Assembly (NCBI GenBank): GCA_003136515.1
Contig: PLEU01000034.1
Span: 1 to 5,338, forward strand
DNA length: 5,338 nucleotides
Direction: 5' to 3'
Source of the DNA: Spartobacteria bacterium
Lineage (GTDB): Bacteria > Verrucomicrobiota > Verrucomicrobiae > Chthoniobacterales > UBA6821
Shown here: positions 1 through 5,338 of the stretch, piece after piece
Layout: every line of letters starts with the position of its first letter
Position numbering within the stretch: the stretch's first letter is position 1
Position numbers and translations under genes: made by a program
The notes under the pieces: model-generated
Database searches by the model: none
What the model was told of the DNA's origin: nothing
Seen by the model: the letters and a program-made list of their open reading frames with translations, nothing else

Positions 1-866
1 AATGTCAGATTGAGATCGCCGAGTGTCTGGTAGGGCATCTGCTTGACAGGCACTGACATGGCCCCCGCGTTGATGAGATTGATCGCATCGGCTGGTCTTC
101 CATCGAAGATTAACTTGCGGGCCTGCGGAATGACGTTGATGGCATTTGTATTGTCCTGATCATATGGGCTACCGGCCCAGAGAGTCCCTTCATTCAGCTG
201 AAGGTGTTCCTTGTCAATTCCACCGAAGTCCATAGCTCCCAGTCTGCCATTGCCGACTGGTAACGCTTCCACCCATGCATTTGCGGGTTTCTGATACCAA
301 AGATTTAGTGTTCCAGCAGGTCCGTGATTTTTGGGGGTAATGGAGAGCTTAAACCGTGTTGCAGGATGCGACGGGGTGGTGGGATTTAGAAGATTCGTCG
401 GGGTGAGAGTAATTGACCGAACATTCATGATGTAATCAGCCGGCTTCTGATTTGCGGCGAGGATGACATCCACAGGGCCTGCTTGGGGAACAGAGATGTT
501 TCCAAAGTCGATGGTCTTGAAAGTTTGCCAGTCATTGTCACTGGTGCCTGCGATCTTTCCAGAAATTGCCTTATCACCCACGGTAACCTCAACTTCACTT
601 CCAGCATTGCTGTTTGGAACAGCATAGGTCACTGAAATCTCATAGACACCGGCACTTGGTACATTCGTGATCCAAGAAATAGTCTCAGCAGTGTTACCCC
701 AATATCCGATATCAGAATCGGCTCCACTATTTTCGAGATGAGCCCCCGTGCCATCAATACTAGCAGCGGCGGCGCTAAGGGAGATCGGTTCACCGGTGGC
801 ATGAGCACAACAAGGAGCGATTACTCCGATGAAAAAGGAAAGAACGAGGGGCTTAATTGACTTCAT
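1..866 (-). CDS. GH95-type alpha-L-fucosidase / L-galactosidase, N-terminal part, secreted (partial)
   Basis: The frame is open from ATG at 866 to the left edge: 288 codons without a stop, with the C-terminus outside the window. Residues 1-23 look like a signal peptide (KSIK, then a hydrophobic stretch, likely cleaved after AHA). Residues about 26-156 form a beta-rich module resembling CBM6/CBM35-type carbohydrate-binding domains (ETISWITNVPSAGVYEISVTY, DWQTF, then VRSITLTP at the end). This is followed by a Pro/Thr-rich linker. The GH95 N-terminal domain starts near residue 187 with the signatures LWYQKPANAWVEALPVGNGR, LGAMDFGG, QLNEGTLWAGSPYD and KQMPYQTLGDLNL. GH95 enzymes are inverting exo-glycosidases that remove terminal alpha-L-fucose (often 1,2-linked) or alpha-L-galactose. 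The (alpha/alpha)6 catalytic domain with the active-site Asn and acidic residues is not in the window, so activity and specificity cannot be judged. The gene lies 105 bp downstream of the SGNH gene on the same strand and may be partly co-transcribed with it. No Shine-Dalgarno sequence is present; CCCCC directly precedes ATG. Family is confident; exact sugar is open. Confidence 0.93.
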   Translation of the reverse strand, partial: MKSIKPLVLSFFIGVIAPCCAHATGEPISLSAAAASIDGTGAHLENSGADSDIGYWGNTAETISWITNVPSAGVYEISVTYAVPNSNAGSEVEVTVGDKAISGKIAGTSDNDWQTFKTIDFGNISVPQAGPVDVILAANQKPADYIMNVRSITLTPTNLLNPTTPSHPATRFKLSITPKNHGPAGTLNLWYQKPANAWVEALPVGNGRLGAMDFGGIDKEHLQLNEGTLWAGSPYDQDNTNAINVIPQARKLIFDGRPADAINLINAGAMSVPVKQMPYQTLGDLNLT

Positions 867-898
867 GGGGGAACAGGAATGTGGGGTAAAGAGCAAAT

Positions 899-926
899 AT
901 TCTACAGGTAAAATTGGGTTTAGAAA
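899..926 (-). promoter_or_regulatory. Weak candidate promoter for the GH95 gene
   Basis: Read leftward, TAGAAT (904-899) matches five of six bases of the sigma-70 -10 consensus. Sixteen bp upstream is TTTCTA (926-921), only three of six for the -35. The transcript would start near 892 and have a leader of about 25 nt. The poor -35 coincides with the palindrome at 917-928, so an activator or repressor could act there. This is a pattern match only. Confidence 0.3.
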
Positions 927-928
927 CC
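917..928. promoter_or_regulatory. Palindromic motif GGTTTAGAAACC (candidate operator)
   Basis: The motif has five-base arms, GGTTT and AAACC, around a two-base centre. On the GH95 sense strand it reads AGGTTTCTAAACCC. It ends 50 nt before the GH95 ATG. A closely similar element lies 48 nt before the GH78 ATG (1896-1908). The shared sequence, orientation and distance suggest a binding site for a common regulator, which is not encoded in the window. Confidence 0.4.
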
Positions 929-971
929 TCTATTTAAAGAAGGGGATGGAGTGATGATAGCCAGCACCTCT

Positions 972-1655
972 CTAGGGAAGTGCATTGGGAGTTTTTCCAG
1001 TCAAAGCTTGGAAGGCCGTTGCAGCCATGACAGCTGCACCTGCGTTATTGGGATGCACCATATCGGGGATCATCTGGGGCTTGGATTCCAGTGGCTTATG
1101 CATATCAATCACCTGGACATTCTCCTCTCGGGCAATTTGATCAATCATGGGTATTTCTTTCTGAATATTTGCTTCTGTGATGCCATAGTTACCTGCACCG
1201 AAAACGGGGCATGGGCGGCAGATATAGATCTGGGGGTGACTTGAAAGATTTTTGAAGGATTCAATGAGTTCCTTGTAATCGGATAGAAATTCGTCGCTGT
1301 GCACCCAGTTCTGGGGCTTGGTGTCGTTAGTCCCAAGCATAATGATAACCACATCCGGCAGCTTGGCCAAAGCCTCCTTGTAGTACTGCTCATTCCAGTA
1401 TGGAAAATCGCCTTTTTTAAGGAGCGTGCGCCCGCTGAGACCGACATTTCTGACATCCCATTTAGGACCAAGCAAAATCTGAAGCTGACTTGGGTACGAC
1501 TTTCCCGGGTCTGCGCCAGCACCTTGAGTAATACTGTCTCCGATACAGGCCAACTGGATCGTCTTCGGATATTTGGAAATGTCGACAATCTCAGATTTGG
1601 CAATCGATGACAGGGTAACAGTGCCGGCGATTAACAAGTTCAGAAGTGGTTTCAT
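972..1655 (-). CDS. Secreted SGNH/GDSL-family hydrolase (probable carbohydrate O-acylesterase)
   Basis: The protein has 227 residues. Residues 1-20 form a signal peptide (MKPLLNLLIAGTVTLSS). The four SGNH blocks follow in order: IGDSIT with nucleophile Ser41, NVGLSG (residues 70-75, oxyanion Gly), LGTND with Asn110, and DMVHPN with Asp198 and His201, completing the catalytic set. The length is typical of single-domain members. The family hydrolyses ester bonds; beside glycosidases these proteins often remove acetyl groups from polysaccharides, so that role is inferred, not shown. The frame is open upstream to an ATG at 1781, but the extra 42 residues are unlike a signal peptide or any domain. 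The start at 1655 begins a good signal peptide and has the same C-rich tract (CCCCCC) next to ATG as the other genes. It diverges from the GH78 gene and precedes GH95 on the same strand, suggesting joint use on one glycan. Family is certain; substrate is unknown. Confidence 0.92.
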   Translation of the reverse strand: MKPLLNLLIAGTVTLSSIAKSEIVDISKYPKTIQLACIGDSITQGAGADPGKSYPSQLQILLGPKWDVRNVGLSGRTLLKKGDFPYWNEQYYKEALAKLPDVVIIMLGTNDTKPQNWVHSDEFLSDYKELIESFKNLSSHPQIYICRPCPVFGAGNYGITEANIQKEIPMIDQIAREENVQVIDMHKPLESKPQMIPDMVHPNNAGAAVMAATAFQALTGKTPNALP

Positions 1656-1733
1656 GGGGGGATGGGTTTTTGGAAGTGTCGACCTATGCCTTGCTAGGGG
1701 GATAAGGGGATGTGAAGTTGATGGTGGAGTACT

Positions 1734-1773
1734 GCGGATGCATATGGCCTCAATGTCGAGATCACACATCCGC
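1734..1773. repeat. 7-bp inverted repeat GCGGATG / CATCCGC
   Basis: The arms at 1734-1740 and 1767-1773 are perfect reverse complements, separated by 26 bp, so their centres are 33 bp apart, roughly three helical turns. The right arm ends two bases before the candidate plus-strand -35. In the leftward transcript the repeat would lie in the leader and could form a stem. It may be paired half-sites for a regulator or chance; short arms keep confidence low. Confidence 0.3.
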
Positions 1774-1774
1774 G

Positions 1775-1804
1775 ATGCCATGCAACGGTTTAAATTGATA
1801 TACT
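1775..1804 (+). promoter_or_regulatory. Candidate sigma-70-like promoter toward the GH78 gene
   Basis: TATACT at 1799-1804 matches five of six bases of the -10 consensus. ATGCCA at 1775-1780 matches four of six of the -35, with an 18-bp spacer. Transcription would start near 1811 and give a leader of about 146 nt. The leader length leaves room for a further promoter nearer the gene, possibly at the 1896-1908 motif. Confidence 0.35.
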
Positions 1805-1829
1805 ATCTGCAAAAAAGATCACTTGCCAA
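1800..1829 (-). promoter_or_regulatory. Candidate sigma-70-like promoter toward the SGNH and GH95 genes
   Basis: Read leftward, TTGGCA (1829-1824) matches five of six bases of the -35 consensus. After 18 bp, TAGTAT (1805-1800) matches four of six of the -10. The start would be near 1793, with a leader of about 138 nt before the SGNH ATG. Its -10 overlaps the -10 of the opposing promoter, so the two could not be occupied by polymerase at once. Confidence 0.35.
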
Positions 1830-1895
1830 AATGAAGCGAACTGGTGATGCGGGGGCTTGGAGCGTTCCTCTTGCCCCGATGAGCAGGCATTGCTA

Positions 1896-1908
1896 GGTTC
1901 CAGAAACC
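1896..1908. promoter_or_regulatory. Palindrome-like motif GGTTCCAGAAACC (candidate operator for the GH78 gene)
   Basis: The arms GGTT and AACC flank CCAGA. With flanks it reads AGGTTCCAGAAACCC, matching the AGGTTTCTAAACCC element before the GH95 gene in both outer parts. It ends 48 nt before the GH78 ATG, against 50 nt in the GH95 case. No good -10 box follows it here, so whether it belongs to a promoter is unclear. Confidence 0.38.
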
Positions 1909-1956
1909 CTCCGTTTCGCCAAGAGCAAAAAAGCTGTCGTATTCCCTTCCCCCAAG

Positions 1957-4900
1957 ATGAAAAAAAGTTTCGTTATAATTTTTGCGTTTATTTTTCTCCT
2001 GTCACTCCCGACAAACGCAGCCGAAGTCAATAACCTCCGATACGATTACGCCCAGAATTCTAAAGGGACCAATGGGCCCATAGGGGTTGATGATACCCAG
2101 CCACAACTCAGCTGGATAGTGACATCGTCACAGCGTGGTGATGTGCAAAGTGCCTATCAGGTGTTGGTGGCCTCATCGCCGGAACTTCTGGCCAAGGATC
2201 AGGGGGATGTGTGGGACAGTGGTCAGGTGGCCTCAGATCAGAGCAACTATATCACATATGGGGGTAAGCCTCTTGCATCGCAGAAGCAATATTTCTGGAA
2301 AGTCCGTGTCTGGGATAAGAATGGAAAGCCTTCCGGGTGGAGCCCAGAAGCATCCTGGACAATGGGTATTCTTGCTCCGAAGGACTGGACGGCAGAATGG
2401 ATTACCCCCTCGAAATGGTTTGTCCCGCCCCAAGACAGACCTCCGGGGTTAATGCTTGGGCCGAAGGGTGGGTGGGCAGACATAGACCTTGGGCAGGATT
2501 ACCAGATAGATTCCATCAAGCTCTATCCTCAGGATCCCGCCAAATTTCCAACCCGTTTCAAACTTCTGGGCTCGGATAACATTCAATTCAATCATGCGAC
2601 GACATTTGTCGATGAGACACAAAAAGACTATATACTGAACACCAATGGGACAGGTGGAGCCCAGGAATTTCCTCTCAACGGCCAGAAAGCCCGGATCATC
2701 AGGCTTTGGGTTACAGGTTCCCCCAATAATGCAGGATCCATAGTTCGACAAATGGAAGTAATCTCCCATGGGACAAATGTTGCCCTGATGAAATATGCCC
2801 GGGAATATGGAACCGATTGGGATCATGGACATGCCGTGGCCATGGTGGATGGAATGCCCTCCAAGGATGATGGCGATATTTGTCCAAGCAACGCCATTTC
2901 AACCGCTGCGGCCCCGCTGCTTCGCAAGTCATTTGTTATAAATAAGGAAGTCAAACGGGCGACCCTCTATTTGGCAGCACTCGGCATGGCCGATGTCACA
3001 GTGAATGGGAAGAAAGTTGGCGATGAAGTACTCGGCCCTCCCTTTAGCGACTCCTCCAAGAGAGTGATCTATGTGACCCATGACATTACCCCGCTGCTTG
3101 CGCAGGGGGAGAACGTCCTAGGTGTGACTTTGGGGAACGGTTTTTTCAGTCCCCCTAGTGGGGGTTTTGGACAACGCAACGGGGGTGACGGACCGCCTCG
3201 ACTGCTCTTGCAGGCTGAAATTGAATATGCCGATGGGACGAAAGAGGTTATCAATTCCGACAAATCCTGGACCTGGTCGAAGGGGAGTATTACTGCCAAT
3301 GATCCTTGGGTCGAATATGTCGAGGACAGGCGCCAAGACAAACCTGGTTGGGATATACCGGGATACAAGCCCACCAATGCGGCGGATTGGCAGGCAGTCA
3401 GCAACGCTATGCCCCCAGAGGGAAATCTGATCGCCCCAATGGCACCGCCGATCCGGATTCTGGATGAGATTAAACCAGTCTCTATCGATGGAAATCACGC
3501 CCACTTTGCCGCCCTAAGTTCCGGCTGGCCCAAGATCAAGGTAAACGGTCATGCCGGACAGACGATCTGGGTGGATGGGAACAGTTCGGATTTCAGGTTG
3601 CCCAGGCTTCTTTTTACCTTGGATAAGGAGGGACCGGCAGTACTGGAGCCTCGATTTATGGTTCTTACCGGCCCTGTTGATATTCAGGTTAATGGAAACA
3701 CTGATCCCTTACCGCCGGATGCAGTCACTATTGATCATATCGATGCGGATCTTCCATTGAGGAGTTCCTTTACCAGTTCCAGTCCCTGGCTGAACCATCT
3801 CTACGAAGTGACGCTTCGAACGCACCGGAACTATGATTACGATGTTCCTGCCGATCCCTCCCGGGAAAAACAGGGATGGACACAGGATGCCCAAGGATTT
3901 TTTGATACGGCGGCTTACCTGAGTGATGTTAGCGGATTCTATCATCGGTGGTGGTGGGACTGGGCCGACAACCAAGATGATCAGGGATATACCGGCTCGG
4001 TATCACCCCTTGTGAAGCGCCAAGAGTATGGGTGGAACTCCCCTTGGTGGAGCGGAGTGATCGTTTTCCTCCCATGGGAACACTACCAATATTACGGCAA
4101 TCTTCGGATGCTCCAAGAAGCCTATGAACCGATGCGGCGTTATGTCGATTTTCTCGGTAATATGGCTACTGCCGGTTATGATGCGGATACCGGAAATCAC
4201 TGGGATGATTACCCTTATCTGACCCAGAATCTGAATCCCGAAGTGGCTAAGAAAAAGTGGATCGTCTGGAACGGAGCAGGTGACTGGATGAACCCCGATT
4301 TCCCGGGCAATCAACATGTCGTGCCGACGCCGATGACGACTATGCCAGCCTGGTATTACTATGCAAAGGTAGTCAGCCGGACAGCCGCACTGCTAGGCAA
4401 CCAAACTGATGCGACAAAATACGCAGCCATCGCCGAAGATGTGAAGAAGCGCTTCAACGCCGACTTCTTCCATCCTGAGACCGGGATGTATGGGGATGAA
4501 ACCAATAACCAGACAGCGCAAATCCTTCCTGTGGCACTCGGCATGGTACCAGCCGGAAAGGAACAACTAGCTTACCAGCGTCTGCTCGATACTATCCATG
4601 CCCGCAACGATCATATTGGAACCGGCTTTGTATCCCTACCTTGGCTGCTTCAGACACTGGCATCCCATCGTGAGTCGGCACTTGCCAACAAGCTGGTGAA
4701 TCAGAAGGATTTTCCAAGCTGGAACACTCTCATCACCGAAGGTGTGCTCAAGGAGGGATGGGAAGGGGGCAATGCTCAGATGCCCTCGACCGGAGGCTCC
4801 ATTGGCGGATGGCTCTTCCGATCAGTGCTCGGCATACAACCCGATCCGTCTGGACCAGGATTCAAGAAATTTATCCTCTCTCCACAACCTGATCCGGCTA

Positions 4901-5190
4901 CACAGCTCACGTCCGCATCGGGATACTACGATTCCATCTATGGTCGAATCGGCTCGGATTGGAAGATTGATGGTGGAAAATTTACCCTAAAGGCTTCCAT
5001 ACCTGTAAATACCTCCGCGACCGTAATCATACCGACATCAGATGCGAAATCGGTCATGGAATCAGGAATGCCTGCGGCTCAAGCTCCGGGAGTAAAATTC
5101 CTCCGTACCGAAGGCGAGGGGACAAAGCAGGTATCCGTTTATCAGGTTGCTTCGGGAGAGTACAATTTTACAGCGGCGCAGTCACTTTAG
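1957..5190 (+). CDS. Secreted GH78-type alpha-L-rhamnosidase with inserted discoidin-like (F5/8C) module
   Basis: The protein has 1077 residues, longer than the usual 850-950 of secreted GH78. Order: signal peptide 1-21/22 (KKSFVIIFAFIFLLSL, cleavage near TNA-AE); Fn3-like GH78 N-terminal domain 24-140 (PQLSW, SAYQVLVASS, VWDSGQ, YFWKVRVWD, GWS); discoidin-like insert about 150-310 (GGWADIDLG, PTRFKLLGSD, ARIIRLWVTG); Bac_rhamnosid_N beta-domain about 318-490 (LLRKSFVI, YLAALGMADVTVNG, VLGVTLGNGFF); a divergent ConA-like domain about 500-595; (alpha/alpha)6 catalytic domain about 600-965; C-terminal beta-domain 966-1077. GH78 enzymes release terminal alpha-L-rhamnose by inversion. The acid region is DPSREKQGWTQDAQ (633-646), with Glu637 the likely general acid and Asp644 conserved. 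The likely base is Glu933 in LKEGWEGG. The usual Trp before that Glu is Lys932, and the later Asn-His motif is absent, so specificity may differ. The start has no Shine-Dalgarno sequence but CCCTTCCCCCAAG before ATG. Family is confident; substrate is not. Confidence 0.93.
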   Translation: MKKSFVIIFAFIFLLSLPTNAAEVNNLRYDYAQNSKGTNGPIGVDDTQPQLSWIVTSSQRGDVQSAYQVLVASSPELLAKDQGDVWDSGQVASDQSNYITYGGKPLASQKQYFWKVRVWDKNGKPSGWSPEASWTMGILAPKDWTAEWITPSKWFVPPQDRPPGLMLGPKGGWADIDLGQDYQIDSIKLYPQDPAKFPTRFKLLGSDNIQFNHATTFVDETQKDYILNTNGTGGAQEFPLNGQKARIIRLWVTGSPNNAGSIVRQMEVISHGTNVALMKYAREYGTDWDHGHAVAMVDGMPSKDDGDICPSNAISTAAAPLLRKSFVINKEVKRATLYLAALGMADVTVNGKKVGDEVLGPPFSDSSKRVIYVTHDITPLLAQGENVLGVTLGNGFFSPPSGGFGQRNGGDGPPRLLLQAEIEYADGTKEVINSDKSWTWSKGSITANDPWVEYVEDRRQDKPGWDIPGYKPTNAADWQAVSNAMPPEGNLIAPMAPPIRILDEIKPVSIDGNHAHFAALSSGWPKIKVNGHAGQTIWVDGNSSDFRLPRLLFTLDKEGPAVLEPRFMVLTGPVDIQVNGNTDPLPPDAVTIDHIDADLPLRSSFTSSSPWLNHLYEVTLRTHRNYDYDVPADPSREKQGWTQDAQGFFDTAAYLSDVSGFYHRWWWDWADNQDDQGYTGSVSPLVKRQEYGWNSPWWSGVIVFLPWEHYQYYGNLRMLQEAYEPMRRYVDFLGNMATAGYDADTGNHWDDYPYLTQNLNPEVAKKKWIVWNGAGDWMNPDFPGNQHVVPTPMTTMPAWYYYAKVVSRTAALLGNQTDATKYAAIAEDVKKRFNADFFHPETGMYGDETNNQTAQILPVALGMVPAGKEQLAYQRLLDTIHARNDHIGTGFVSLPWLLQTLASHRESALANKLVNQKDFPSWNTLITEGVLKEGWEGGNAQMPSTGGSIGGWLFRSVLGIQPDPSGPGFKKFILSPQPDPATQLTSASGYYDSIYGRIGSDWKIDGGKFTLKASIPVNTSATVIIPTSDAKSVMESGMPAAQAPGVKFLRTEGEGTKQVSVYQVASGEYNFTAAQSL

Positions 5191-5338
5191 AGTGCTAACT
5201 TCGAGCAAAAAAACGAGGAAATGGGGGAAAATGTAAATACGTAACGAGAGCCCTTGATGAAATGAGTTAGAGAGGGGGAATCTGATCGATTCCCTTGTCG
5301 ACGAGAAATCCCACTTTAAAGATTTAATGCCCGGGAAA
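5191..5338. other. Non-coding tail after the GH78 gene
   Basis: After the TAG stop these 148 bp contain only very short frames and no recognisable gene start. The stretch includes an A7 run (5207-5213), the palindromes TACGTA and GTCGAC, and one clear hairpin (5276-5294). There is no T-rich run after any stem on the plus strand, so no standard intrinsic terminator is visible. Confidence 0.5.
5274..5296 (+). repeat. Hairpin GGGAATC-TGATC-GATTCCC downstream of the GH78 gene
   Basis: The arms 5276-5282 and 5288-5294 pair perfectly over 7 bp around a five-base loop, and two G-U pairs in the RNA extend the stem to 9 bp (5274-5296). It lies about 85 bp after the GH78 stop. Without a following T-run it is not a typical intrinsic terminator. 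It may protect the 3' end of the message or be an operator for a following gene. Confidence 0.45.

Larger units (their letters stand above)
867..971 (-). other. Intergenic region between the SGNH gene and the GH95 gene
   Basis: This 105-bp gap on the leftward strand holds a short palindrome (917-928), a TAGAAT box (904-899) and the C-rich tract before the GH95 start. No convincing terminator follows the SGNH stop. The palindrome followed by CAATTTTA could form only a weak 4-bp hairpin. Read-through from the SGNH gene plus a second, local promoter is the simplest reading. This is inferred from layout only. Confidence 0.5.
1656..1956. other. Divergent intergenic control region between the SGNH and GH78 genes
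   Basis: These 301 bp separate the two divergent starts. They hold two facing promoter candidates whose -10 boxes overlap around 1800, a 7-bp inverted repeat (1734-1740 and 1767-1773), an AGGTT/AAACCC palindrome-like element (1896-1908), and a 9-bp direct repeat GCAAAAAAG (1809-1817 and 1925-1933). C-rich tracts lie next to both ATGs. I see no small gene with recognisable features and no regulator gene here. Confidence 0.6.

Noticed and set aside
54..80. Possible lipoprotein or anchoring signals in the three secreted proteins
   Set aside because: None has a proper lipobox: the GH95 leader has IAPCC with Pro before Cys, and the others have no Cys at the cleavage region. Standard signal-peptidase cleavage is simpler.
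951..1244. Plus-strand frame of 97 codons
   Set aside because: It lies antisense to the conserved C-terminal part of the SGNH gene, including the Asp-His block, and has no similarity I recognise.
1656..1781. Upstream in-frame extension of the SGNH protein to ATG at 1781
   Set aside because: It would bury the signal peptide at residues 43-62, adds no recognisable feature and lacks the C-rich start context of the other genes.
1573..1896. Plus-strand frame of 107 codons across the SGNH start and the divergent region
   Set aside because: It runs antisense to the SGNH signal-peptide region, has no recognisable domain and overlaps the promoter candidates; the frame is probably open by chance.
1809..1933. 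Direct repeat GCAAAAAAG at 1809-1817 and 1925-1933 as a regulatory iteron
   Set aside because: There are only two copies, 116 bp apart, dominated by an A-run; similar A-runs occur elsewhere in the window, so chance is likely.
2449..2832. Minus-strand frame of 127 codons within the GH78 gene
   Set aside because: It is antisense to a continuous, domain-consistent coding region; its residues show no family signature.
5193..5213. TGCT/AGCA stem next to an A7 run as a terminator
   Set aside because: The stem has only 4 bp. On the plus strand an A-run follows instead of T; on the minus strand the T-run comes before the stem rather than after it.

Overview
The window looks like part of a bacterial carbohydrate-utilisation locus: three exported polysaccharide-processing enzymes around one divergent control region. 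From left to right there is the N-terminal part of a GH95-type alpha-L-fucosidase/L-galactosidase (minus strand, cut by the left edge), a complete small SGNH/GDSL hydrolase (minus strand), a 301-bp divergent intergenic region, and a complete 1077-residue GH78-type alpha-L-rhamnosidase (plus strand). A 148-bp non-coding tail ends the window. No RNA gene, mobile element, CRISPR array or phage gene was seen.

The organism is probably a Gram-negative polysaccharide degrader of the Planctomycetota-Verrucomicrobiota-Chlamydiota group, with Verrucomicrobiota my first guess. This is inference. It rests on moderate base composition, large secreted glycosidases with appended or inserted beta-sandwich modules, a discoidin-like insert inside a GH78, the absence of SusC/SusD genes, and starts without Shine-Dalgarno sequences. 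All three starts instead carry a C-rich tract next to ATG, which also argues against a Firmicutes host.

All three proteins begin with a signal peptide, so they should work in the periplasm or outside the cell. The esterase-like SGNH protein could remove acyl groups (probably acetyl) that block glycosidases. GH95 would release terminal L-fucose or L-galactose and GH78 terminal L-rhamnose. Together they suit a glycan decorated with acetylated deoxy-L-sugars, such as pectic rhamnogalacturonan, plant mucilage or an algal or bacterial exopolysaccharide. The actual substrate cannot be read from this window.

Control: the SGNH and GH78 genes diverge, with candidate -10 boxes that overlap near 1800. 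A short palindromic motif of the form AGGTT-N(4-5)-AACCC lies about 50 nt before the ATG of both the GH95 and the GH78 gene, in the same orientation relative to each gene. It is the best candidate here for a shared operator. I do not see a clearly new multi-gene system. The points most worth following are the shared motif, the C-rich starts, the modified active-site motifs of the GH78 and its inserted discoidin-like module.
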